NCBI GenBank assembly: GCA_020631735.1
Contig: CM036215.1
Coordinates: 16,642,346-16,706,345, forward strand
Direction of reading: 5' to 3'
DNA: 64,000 nucleotides
Source: Saccharum officinarum
Lineage: Eukaryota; Streptophyta; Magnoliopsida; Poales; Poaceae
Shown: positions 37,306-47,941 of the stretch, piece after piece
Layout: each line of letters begins with the position of its first letter
How positions within the stretch are numbered: position 1 is the stretch's first letter
Made by a program: the position numbers and the translations under genes
The notes under the pieces: generated by a model
The model's input: only the letters and a program-made list of their open reading frames with translations
Databases searched by the model: none
Told to the model about the DNA's origin: nothing

Positions 37306-40300
37306 TCAAGCATTCAGATCATATTTCACGTTAGCAAGGTACAGACCACAGGCAGGTGCCATACGGGGTGCAGCAGTCACCGTCTTTGCATCAAGAATTC
37401 TCTCAACTGCATCAAAAGTAATAAATATTCACTTCAATGCACCATCATCAATCATCAAGCAAAAAAGGTATTCAGAGAAGTTGAAGAACATAAAAGCAGA
37501 CCATCTGCAGTTGTTAGATCTCCTGTCCCAACAGATTTTAGAAGACCGACCATCAACCTTACCTGTGTCAAATAGGGCATCAGAGAACTAGCCAGAAAAA
37601 GCATAATAGTAATAACAAATGGATAGAGCATACAGCTTCCCATATGGATACTGTGACAGCAGCATCCATCAAGTTATAAAATAAAGTGTGGCTCCCAACA
37701 CAAATGGTAAAAGCGATGTCAATGCATTTTACTCTAAAGGCACTCAAATACAAATAGCATCACGCTTAACTATACATAGATAAGACGTGACAAACTTCAG
37801 ACACAACTTGGAGATCCTCAATTACTAGAGATCTTATTAACATTTCTGCCTTTACTTCTAACACAATGCATATAAACAATGACGAAGAAAGTAGATCAAC
37901 TGAGCATCACATCTGGTAGAGAATAGAATAAGAGTACTTATAATCCAATATACACCAGCACAAATAACAAGTTTTGGTGTTAATTAACACTAAAAATCAA
38001 GAACAAACATGCCAAGAGTAACTAAGAAATCTATGACGTTCAAGAAAACAAATTAACCTGATGGTAAAGAAAAGACCGAGCCCTTGCAGCAACAACAAAG
38101 CAGCGGTGCCTTGATCTCTTTCCAAAGTCTTCTCCATTCTCGAGTTCTGATTTCACACTACTGGTACAGCAACCATCAGATCCTTTCCCAGAAGATTCTA
38201 TGTCTGGTGTCCTTGAATAAACAAGAGAGCCATTTGATGATTCCAACTCTGATCTTTCTACACTTGAAGGAAAAAACATGAAAGGGAATACTTCTGTAAC
38301 ACTAAGTTCATCCAGAGTTCGCATCGGAGAGTTTGCCTGCAAGCAATAGTTATTAAGAGACATCAATGGCATGCAAACAGTGTTATAACCCAAGAAACCA
38401 GGTGGAGTTTAGATTTTTCATTCTGTTACATTGTTTAAAAGCATAATTCATTGGTGTCCTAGGGTTTGGGCATCCCCTTTAACCAACATATAGTTAATCC
38501 AACATGTTGCAATATTTCAAAAACAAAAACATCAGAAAAATCATGTATGTAGTCCACACAATCAAATAAACCTGCAATGATTTAATCTCAAATTCATCTT
38601 TGATGCTTGTATATTTGTTTCTTGACATCTAGAATGAATTTGAAACTGAATTGTTGCAGATATACTTAAGGTGATGGGTATTGCGTGCATGATTTATTCA
38701 CTAATGGGGATGCCCACACCCCTAGACACAAAATCTGCACTAGTTTAAAAAATGGCTGCCCAGGTGCATATGTGCTAGGCAACACCCTTCCGTCTAGTGT
38801 CTTTGCCACCTTAGCCCACCTAGGCCCTATCCCATGGGCTACCAAGCAACACTTTGCTTTTTAAAAGACTTTATTTGTCCTTTTGAGATGCATCCAAAAA
38901 AAGGCAAACACAAATTACGTTATTCAAAAAGTAACTTGTATAAAGGAAAATTTAAGAAAAGTGTACTTCACAACTTTGTATTCTGACCAACCCATTTGGT
39001 TTATAAATGTGGTTGCAGTGGACAGGTGAAATGTCCCTACAGCAAGGGAGCAGTTGTAGGTACAAGCCTAATACCAGAAGTCCTAAACATCGTGATAAAG
39101 TGATAAAATGTGCCTTTGTCTACGATCCACTTCTTTATGAACTCCATGCACTTCAGAAACCTGATAATTCACAATAGTTAAGAAGTAAATATCACCTGAC
39201 ATCCAGCTGCTCGAAATGAACTGAAATCATGATGGCCAACAAGTATGCTGCATGCTTTCTGAAGAAGAGACACCATCAGTAAAACAGCAGCACAATTTTA
39301 CATCAGCAAACAAGTAAAATACAGCTACAGACTTCACCTTCATTGCCTGAATATCCAAATCTTCAGATATATGCCAAGCAGAGTTTTTCTCGAAGACAGA
39401 TGTTGATTGAGGTCCAGAAAGCAAGCGATAGTGATATCTTCAAAAAAAAAAAAAGTACGAACATTTTCAGCATTTCAGAAGGCGAAACAGAGTAATCTAT
39501 GAGCTAGCTTAGCTATTATTTTTTTAGTACATATCTTAAAGTTGCAAGCCATTTATAAATACTGGACACAAGACTTAAATTAGTATATGAACAAGATTAA
39601 TTTTAAACATGCTCATATTGTACTATATATTCTGCTACCTACGTGCGCTCTAGAGCTTTGTATCTAGCATGAAAATCTGGTGCAACACAGCGAACATCAG
39701 TCACCATTATGTCACCTTCATTCTTCTGCAAGGACAAAAAAGTGGAGCGCATAAATATAAACAGCAGGAGACCAATTATAGCAAATATGGAAACCTAGAC
39801 AAATCAAATCTAATCAGCAACACTTTTTTCTTGATCAAGAAAAAGTAAACAAATTTGTGTTTATTCAACTCAGTAAAGCAGATCAATCCAACCAAAATTA
39901 AAAGAAAATTTTCAATGTAAATTTTTCATTTTTTTTTTCCATGAGTGATAGATTCACAACTTCATTTAGTCCAAAACTTACCAATAGAAAGTGGTTCACA
40001 GCACGTTTTACAACTCCAGGCTCATGAGGTGTTAACTGCAAAAAGGGAAAAGCAAATCAGTAGCAGAAGTTATAAGAGGTACCGCTGTTCTAGAAAACAT
40101 ATTTCTATTTACTTCCTCTGTTCTAAAAATATAGGTCACTTTAGCTTTGTTCTAAGTCAAACACCTCTAACTGAACTAGTTTTTAGAAAAACATATTAAC
40201 ATCTAAAAAGCTCAAATAAGTGCACTATCAAGACATTTCATATAGAAATATAATGAAACTAATTGAGGATGTAGATGTTGATGCATTTTTCTTTAAACCT

Positions 40301-43300
40301 GGTTAAATTTGGAGAAGTTTGACTTAGGACAAAGCTAAAGTGACCTATAATTTGGAACGGACAAAGTAGGCGATTTAGAGTCAAGGTCAGAAGAAAAAGT
40401 AATTCTATTGCTTGTAAGATTCTATTTAGGAAAACATAGAAGATATAAATCAGGAACAACAACAATTATTATACATACTTAACATGCAAAGATCAAAAAT
40501 GAAATAAGTTTATACTGCCAATAGATGCAGACAAGGCCTGGTGGGTAATCAGTGTTAAGAGAAAAGATGGGTTTTGTGTACAGACAACTTCTCCAGGCTT
40601 CCTTTTACTTATCCGCTCCACATCAACATGACAAACATTTGATAAAGCATGAACACCTGCATCCTGAACAAAAGCAAAGGACATTATAAACACATTAAAA
40701 TAGATCTCCAGAATCCAGAGGTGTGACTAGTACAAGGATAAAGTAGCCTGAACAAAAGCAAAGGACATTAAACACATTAAAATAGATCCCCAGAGTCCAG
40801 AGAAGTGTAACCATTACAAGAATAAAGTACTGAAAAAGTATACATCACAGATCAGTAAAACCACTAATCAGGCCTCAGACCAGGGCAACGATCTGATGAA
40901 CTCTTCCTACACAGCAAAGTATGTTTGGAACTAAGGAGTAGATAAATAAAGCCTCATATAGCATGTCATGCAAGATTCAATCCTAACTCTATATTTGACG
41001 CTTATTCAAATACTACCTCCTTTCTCTTTTACTTATTGTTTGGACACCAGCATAGTCTGGGTCGCACACCTTTGAGCATTTGTATGTTAGCTGTGATTTT
41101 GAAAATATAATAATGCAGACATACTTTTGATTAATCTGCTAGTATCATTCCATTTTGCAAATACTATGCATTTGTGGCTGGTAGTTCGTATGCTAGGACA
41201 ACATTTTGTTGAGAAAAGAAATAGTAAAGGAGGTACTCTAGGACATCTCAGAACAGATATAGTAAAGCATCATAAGTTCAAAGCAAAAATGTCAACAAGA
41301 TAGAAGTCCATTAAATTTTTTGCCTTCGCATTTGCATTAAAGCAAGTTATCATACTATGATACTAACCTAGAAGGCAAAGATACATACTAACCTAGAAGG
41401 CACTAAATTTATTCACATTTGCATTAAAGCAAGTTTTCATACCGTTCGGCTAGAACAGAATATCGAAACTGGCTGCCCAATAAATCTGTGAAATGCCTCC
41501 TGAAATAATAGAAAGAAAAAGGATAAACTGTTAGCTAGATCTAATACCCACTCCCTAGCCTCTACTACTAAGCAAACGCTATATAAATACTAAAGTAGTC
41601 AACAAAGAGGCAATAGTTTTGACGTTAAGTATGATTAACTATGTTGCAGACTTGCAGGTGATGGTGATAATGATAGTGACATTAAAAAACCAATAGAAGG
41701 CTTGCTGCTAACATATTAGTGGATTGGTAGTGGCACTGTGGCAGGCATTGTGGTTTAGTATTACCGCTGCGATACAATGTGATGTATATACAGAAGCCTC
41801 ACTGCTTTTGTAGGCCAATGTACAGATGACATGGGAAGACTAACGGAAAACAATAGCACTGATCCTAATGTATCCCTAAAAACTGTTTGTTCTCTAGTTT
41901 CCCCTGGAGATTTGTGGAAGGCAGAAGGCACAACTAAAGTTCCTTCTATCTGAGGCAGACCATTTTAATTCCGTGGAATCAAATGAGCTGTAAGAAAGTT
42001 GTCGACTGGAGAGCAGTTATTCTTTTTATAACTTCTGACTATCTAACCTTGCAATTTTCCCTCTCCGTTAGGGAGCCACAAATCTACAGCAATCTTCTAC
42101 CCAGTTTACTGACCAAGCACCAGAAACTAGGAATTTGTCTATGTGAATTCTGATTATCATTCCCGCTAATCTTAGGTCGATCACTAAGCTCAACTATCAT
42201 CAGCCAATTGTCCTTAAGCATCAGATCATATGAGCAAAAAAAATAGTTCAAATGTCACAAATTTTCCTTTACATCTAGAGTCCCTACCTCTGAATTTTAA
42301 ACATGTACAAATCCACAAGGTTAGCCATCTCCAAATTGAAGAAATCTCAGCATCAAGTGGCTTTAACTCCAATTCTGCAACTTCATGTTTTGTGCATTCA
42401 AGTGTAGAAGTCTAAAGACTTATCCAGGGTGCGAATAACTGAGGATTATATGTTCACTACTTCAGTGAAAGGGTGAGGATTAATAATAATAATCTTGGAA
42501 GGCTGCTTATAGTGCCGAATGTCAGATACAAAATAAAAAGATGTGTTGAAATCTTTGCTAGCATGGATTGTAGGATCATGGTAATAATCAGCTACATAAT
42601 CTTAATCATGTAGATGGGCCAGTAAAGGATGACAAGGGAGGGCATAAAAAAGCCTTTGGGAACAGGAAGCACATGGTCATTTGTACTGATCAGCTGCCAC
42701 TTTACAAGCGATAGGAAAAAGCTATGGAACCATTTTTCATGTCCCACAACAAAATTTAATTATATGCCCTGAGTTAACAAAATATAAAATGGATGTTTCA
42801 ACAACATATCTAGTTATCTATAGTATCAGGGCATCATCAACCACCTGATTTTAAGGAGTGGATCGAAAACATTTGCAGCCTCTAATTCAGTGACCAATTC
42901 ATACATAACTATCACAATTCACAACCATAGCTAAAGAAGTAATTCCTCCAGTGCCATCCAAACAAGGTAGCTAGGTCACATCCAAGACATTCAGACCAGA
43001 AATTCACCCTGTCCCTGCAATTATCTATTATCCCATCATCCTCGAGGCTATCTCTAACAACTCTCAGGGCATCAGCGTTTCAACAAAATTAATTTCAGAA
43101 TTTGCATTTGCACTACACTAACGTCTTGGGCTACTACTTTTGATCTTACATCTCAGACTAGCAAGCGCCTTACCTCGAGGACGCCGACGACAGTGCGCTG
43201 GTTGGGCTGCTGCTGGGAGCCGGAGAAGCGGGTGCCAATGTACTCCACGGCGACCAGGTACCTCTGCGCCCTAGGGTTCCGTGCGCCGGCCATCACCTCG

Positions 43301-43458
43301 CTCTCCTCTCCCGTCGCCGCGCCGCCGTTCGGTTTCCCCGCCGGCGTTGGGTCTGACGGCTCGGAGGACCGCTGGAGCTTGGCCGACAGCGTGGGGTCGT
43401 CGAGGGAGGGGTCACAGGGTCGCTTGCTTGAGGCGGCGGCGGGGTTGCTGTCGCTCAT
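37306..43458 (-). CDS. tRNA pseudouridine synthase (TruA family), ten exons
   Basis: Coding exons, minus strand: 43458-43174, 41499-41443, 40663-40586, 40035-39982, 39725-39643, 39437-39338, 39258-39196, 38336-38058, 37562-37502, 37406-37306. Each junction is GT-AG in phase, giving 1161 nt and 386 residues. TruA enzymes convert specific tRNA uridines to pseudouridine. The catalytic aspartate sits in SSRTDAGVHALSNV (D115, at the exon 2/3 junction). Other family motifs are YLVAVEYIGTRFSGSQQQ (about 67-84), PDFHARYKALERTYHYRLLSG (about 175-193), VGHHDFSSFRAAGCQ, SPMRTLDELSV, FLYHQVRLMVGLLKSVGTGDL and the C-terminal APACGLYLANVKYD. Residues 1-65 are low-complexity. A Ser-rich insertion of about 55 residues (around 255-310) is unusual for TruA. 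The gene appears intact. Exon calls are by eye and lack transcript support. Confidence 0.92.
40112..40366. mobile_element. Stowaway MITE in intron 3 of the synthase gene
   Basis: The 255-bp unit has inverted ends CTTCCTCTGTTCTAAAAATA and TATAATTTGGAACGGACAAAG, an inner pair AGGTCACTTTAG / CTAAAGTGACCT, and TA on both sides (40110-40111 and 40367-40368). It lies between exons 3 and 4. Confidence 0.85.
40663..40829. repeat. Tandem duplication of about 83 bp at an intron 2 splice acceptor
   Basis: The unit starting CCTGAACAAAAGCAAAGG at 40663 is repeated from 40747 with a few substitutions and small deletions. On the minus strand the first unit supplies the acceptor CTTTTGTTCAG used for exon 3. 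The second carries the same TTTTGTTCAG 84 bp upstream. Confidence 0.8.
41016..41233. mobile_element. Stowaway-like MITE in intron 2 of the synthase gene
   Basis: The 218-bp unit starts CTCCTTTCTCTTTTACTTATT and ends AAATAGTAAAGGAGG, with TA on both sides (41014-41015 and 41234-41235). It is non-coding and lies between exons 2 and 3. Confidence 0.7.
41500..43173 (-). other. Intron 1 of the synthase gene (1.67 kb)
   Basis: This long AT-rich intron separates the GC-rich first exon from exon 2, with donor CTCGAG/GTAAGG and acceptor TATTTCAG/GAGG. Short open frames inside (for example 42230-42415) have no recognisable product. Confidence 0.75.
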
Positions 43459-43563
43459 GGCGATTGTGGCATGCGTGGGAGAGGAAGCGAGGGTTTTGGG
43501 AGGGGTCTGGGAACAAGAAGTGATTTGACGGTAAAAACGACTTCACAAATCCAACGCAAACTA

Positions 43564-43825
43564 GCCCTCGTTTAGTTCCCCCGATTCTCCTCCAAATTTC
43601 ACTACGTAAAAAAAAATTCTCCATCACATTAAAATATCGACAAATACATGGAGTACTAAATATTAATAAAATCAAAAACTAATTGCACAGTTTTGTTGTA
43701 CTTTGCAAGACGAATATTTTAAGCCTAGTTAGTTAAAATTTAGATAATTTTTACCAAATACAAATGAAATGCTACAGAAATTCTGATACAGTGTTTTTTT
43801 CCCAATTCTCTCATCTAAACGAGGC
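43564..43825. mobile_element. Tourist-type MITE in the synthase promoter region
   Basis: The 262-bp unit begins GCCCTCGTTTAGTTC and ends ATCTAAACGAGGC, with CTA on both sides (43561-43563 and 43826-43828). It sits 106 bp upstream of the synthase ATG, so it probably contains or abuts the promoter. Confidence 0.78.
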
Positions 43826-44009
43826 CTAGCTCTTGTGGTAGTGCCTTCTGTTTCAAAAAAAAAAAACTCTATTCTGGTACTTTTACAAATATACTTCTAA
43901 TCAAAATGTTACCTTGAAGTACACTTATAATGCCAACAATAATTAATTTAAATTTCTTTAAAGACACTACTAACAATAGTTACTGTAAATTTCTTTAAAA
44001 ACATATAAC

Positions 44010-44125
44010 AGCTTGTTCGTTTGGGCTGATCTGGCTAGCTGAAAATACCGCTGGCTGGTTTTTTGTGAGAGAAAAACACTACTGGCTGGCTGGCTGATTT
44101 AGCTGATAATCTCAAGCGAACCAAC
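44010..44125. mobile_element. Short TIR element (hAT- or PIF-like MITE)
   Basis: About 115 bp running from AGCTTGTTCGTTTGGGCTG to CTCAAGCGAACCAA, with internal GCTGGCTGG repeats. The ends are imperfect inverted repeats. The superfamily cannot be assigned from the short flanks. Confidence 0.45.
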
Positions 44126-44220
44126 AATAATTAGTTTAATTTCCTATAAACACGTGTAGAATTTATGCCAAGAATGCTTGCAAAATTCTCATAATTTGAA
44201 GGATTTTAAGAATATGTTTT

Positions 44221-44897
44221 CTAGAAGAAATTAGTAGGGGTTAGGCTAGCGCCTGAACGTCTGGCTCTAGGCCCGAGTCCGTATGCCCCACGCCCCGCCG
44301 GCTCGGATTCCGCGCCGCTCAAACGACTCCCCACCCACAGCGCGCGCCCCCATATGGGCTCACGCTGCCCGAACATCAGTAGCATCGAGGAGACGAGGAG
44401 ACACCGAGACGAGGTAGCAGAAGGCGAGGAGGGAGATGCAATACCTGATCTATATTTTAAACATCCAAATAAAACATTTATAACATACGTTCGAAATAGT
44501 TGAAACACTTGCAACATACGTCTGAAACACTTATAAAAACACATGAAAACGCTTAAAAAACCAATTACAAAATATATGCAGCATCCAGATAAAACACATG
44601 CAACATATATGTGAAACACATGCAATATCCAGATAAACACATTTGTCACATACGTCTAGAAAAACATATGAAATATTTATAACAGACGCTTGCAACATGC
44701 GTGTATAGCCAATTGCAATAAATGTAACATCTCGATCTAGTTTTGCAACATACTTCTGAAACATCTGAAACACGAAACATACGCTTGCAACATACGTTTT
44801 CAAGCGCAAAACCTACTTACTACTTGGATAAATAGAGGCTCGTCGAAGTGGAGTTCGACACCGGCTCGGAGCTCGATATCGTGGAGTGCTGCAGGAT
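44221..44897. mobile_element. Repeat-rich DNA element, possibly Mutator-like; left piece
   Basis: It starts with TTAGTAGGGGTTAGGCTAGCGCC and a GC-rich part. From 44450 to 44820 it then carries many degenerate copies of a GCAACATACGTCTGAAACAC-like unit. I recall similar segments in grass MULE-type repeats, but no terminal inverted pair was confirmed. The SIRE solo LTR at 44898 interrupts it, and 47245-47313 is the continuation. Confidence 0.4.
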
Positions 44898-47239
44898 TGA
44901 AAGGTCCTTGTTTTGTTTTGGTAATTGAGTGACAACCTTAGGTGGACTAATTGTGTTTAATGTGAGATACACAGGAATTAGTCCACAGGTAATGGTGTCA
45001 TGAAGGAGCTCATTACATATGAGACATGACATGGAGTCATGTGACCAAGGTGACAAAGATCAAGATGAGGATTGGCTCGACGGACTGGTTGCAAGTGTGA
45101 AGGGCAAGTCGGAGGCTTTAGAGCGATGGACCGTGAGACGATGAAGCTTGAGCAAGACTTGGTGCCGATGGACCGACGCAACGGTGAAGAGCAAGTGAGG
45201 TCAAGATCGATGGACCAAGATCACATGATGATTTGAAGTGGATCATATCATTTGTGATATGGTTGGTGCATGTGTTGCATCGATGTCGGAGGAGATGGAG
45301 TGGAATGCGCAAGGCAAAGGTATAACCTAGGACATTTCTATTTCACCGGTCATAGGTGTATAGAGAAGTTGATGACCGGATTTAGGATAGATGGCCGTAC
45401 TATTAAGAGGAGCAAACTTGTTTGCATATTGATCATCTAGTGCCACTTGAACGATCTAACTTTGCATACGTGTTAGGATCGAGTGGCGAGGCAAGTTGAG
45501 TGCCTAACTTTTTCGAGAAAATGATTATGAAAATACTAACACACATGCACATGGTGTTTTACACATGGTGGTGTTGGCACATTTGCAAAGGAGAAGGTGT
45601 TGGAGTTGGTGTTGATCAACTTGGAGAAGAGAGAAAGATTTTTCGGTGTTCTCCGGACACTAGGATGGCTCTTGGAGTGAAATACTGCTTTGATCCATTG
45701 TGAATTGGATTAAGTGCTTTAGTAAATTGTGTAGCCCTCTGAGTAAGCTTTCCAAAATGTCCAAGATCATCAAAATCGGAGTTCAGAGCTAAGAGTTATC
45801 GGTATTTTACCGAAGAGTGGTCTGTGACCGGACGCGTCCGGTCAGCGCGTCCGGTCAGTGTTTTTCGCGGGCGAAAGTGACCGGACGCTGCAGCGAGTCC
45901 GGTCAGTGATGATCGGACGCGTCCGGTCGCGTCGGGAGCTTACTATAACCTCTCTGTTCACTGTTTCACTGTGACCTGCGCGTTCGGTCCCGTTAGTGAC
46001 CTGCGCGTCAGGTCAATACAAGTTTATACGCGCGAAAACTAGCCGTTGGAGCACGATAGTGACCTGCGCGTCTGGTCCGTTCGACCGACGCGTCCGGTCG
46101 ACCCGAAACTTGTCCAGTAAGGGGACTAACGGCTCTATTTCGTTGTGGAGTTATAAATAGATATTGTGGTCGGCCATGGTTGGCAACTGAGCACCCTTAG
46201 GTCTTGGTGGCTTGTGTTGGTGTGCTTGGGAGCCCTCTAACTCACTTAAGCTTGATAGTGATCATCCGATCGAGTGAGAGAGCGATTCTAGTGTGTTGCA
46301 TCATGAGGATTACATCGAGTGGCACTAGGTGATCGAGTTGCAAGCCGGTGGTGCTTGTTACTCTTGGAGGTTGCCACCTCCTAGACGGCTTGGTGGCTTG
46401 CGACTCTGTTGAAGCACGCGTGAAGATTGTGCGTGACTCCGGAGGAGGATTTGTGAGGAGGATTGTGCTAACCTCGTGGGGATCGCGAAGAGCAACTCTA
46501 GTAAAGCTCGTGGCTTGGAGGATCTCCATCTTGAGAGTGGATGTGTGTCACCCGCTGAGGGTTTGACTCTTGATAGTCAATTAGCTCGTGATCCATCAAG
46601 TGGGTGTATCACCACAACAGGGACTAGCTTGGTGGCAACCAAGTGAACCTCGGTGAAAACCGTCGTGTCAACATTGTGTACATCTTCTCGGTGGTTTACT
46701 TTCGATTCACAAGCTTGTATTTACATTCATATACTTGTGCTTTGTGTAGTTGCTCTTGTAACTAGTTTGCTTATATAGTTTGCTAGTTACCTTCTTGCTT
46801 GTGTAGCATAGAAGTAGCTCCAGTTGTGTGGCTAATTTGGTTTGTGTAACCTTGTTAGTCATATTGCTTAGTTTATGTAGCTAAGTAATTTACGCTCTCT
46901 AGTTTGGCATTAGTTGTCTTGCTATTGAGCATTGCTAGTGAGCATAGGTGGCTTTGTGCTTTTGCTTACTAGAATTGTGTAGGAGCTCCCCGGTATTGCT
47001 AAAGTACTAGTACATAGGTTTGTGTTACCTTACTCTAGAATTATTTAGGAGAGCTCTTGCTAAGAAAAGTACCTTAGTTACATAATTAGGATCTTTGTGA
47101 GGTGCTTGTAAACTTAGATAGAGGGGTGTAGTCTTGGCTAGACTGATAGTTTTAATTCTGCATTTGTTTCGGTTTGCCGACGCGATTAATTTTAGAAAGG
47201 ACTATTCACCCCCCTCTAGTCTGCCATCTCGACCCTTCA
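44898..47239 (+). mobile_element. Solo LTR of a SIRE/Maximus-type Copia element
   Basis: The 2342-bp unit starts TGAAAGGTCCTTGTTTTG and ends TCGACCCTTCA, preceded by the CACCCCCCTCTAGTC motif typical of SIRE-type LTR 3' ends. It is flanked by a perfect AGGAT duplication at 44893-44897 and 47240-47244. No internal region is present. Open frames inside (for example 46348-46566) are incidental. Confidence 0.88.
45825..46105. repeat. Cluster of GACCGGACGCGTCCGGTC-like palindromic units
   Basis: At least six full or partial copies of a self-complementary motif centred on GACGCGTC occur within 280 bp of the solo LTR, separated by 10-60 bp. They are CpG-rich and could form hairpins or bind a dimeric factor. 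Confidence 0.8.
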
Positions 47240-47313
47240 AGGATGGGGATGCCAATGTGGGCGGCTGGGTGCAACCCTGACGAGCGGCGGTGCAACCCCG
47301 ACGATAGGGCGGG

Positions 47314-47941
47314 TGTAAGGTCCAAATGGCTAGAAGGGGGTGAATAGACTATTTAAAATTCTAAAAGCTTCACTAAACAACAATTGTTAGTATAAAAGAT
47401 GGTGATGCTAATTCTAGCACTATCTCAACTATACTAAGCAAGTCATCTATACAATTCTAGTGAACAAGACTATAATCTCTAATTCACACCAACAAAGCTA
47501 AGTCACTAAGCTACTTACTTCTATGTAATACAAATTACTCTAAGCACACTAGATAAGATAAAGTGCAAGAATGAAAAATGGAGTGAATTGATTCTTATAC
47601 CGACGGTGTAGAGATGAGATATATCCAAAGAATCAATCACACACAATCACAAAGAGAATCCTCGATAAGAGATGACATAAGATTTTTTACCGAGGTTCAC
47701 TTGCTTTCCGGTAAGCTACTCCTCATTGTGGCGATGCACCCACTTGATGGATCACGAGCTAATTGATTATCAAGAGTCAAACCCTCAGCGGGTGCCGCAC
47801 ATCCACTCACAAGATGGGGATCCTCCAAGCCACGAGCTCCACTAGAGTAGCCAATTCGCTAACTCCCGCGGGGAAGACTTAAGAACCCCTCACAATCACT
47901 TGGTGAGGCTCAAAACAATCTCCAATCATGAGCTCAACACC
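47314..47941 (-). mobile_element. Truncated Copia LTR, broken by the Tekay insertion
   Basis: On the minus strand it ends CTATTCACCCCCTTCTAGCC ATTTGGACCTTACA. It contains a block (about 47745-47800) inverted relative to 46540-46615 in the SIRE solo LTR. The Gypsy element interrupts it at 47942. The remaining part should lie beyond 62378 but is not found after the assembly gap. Confidence 0.65.
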
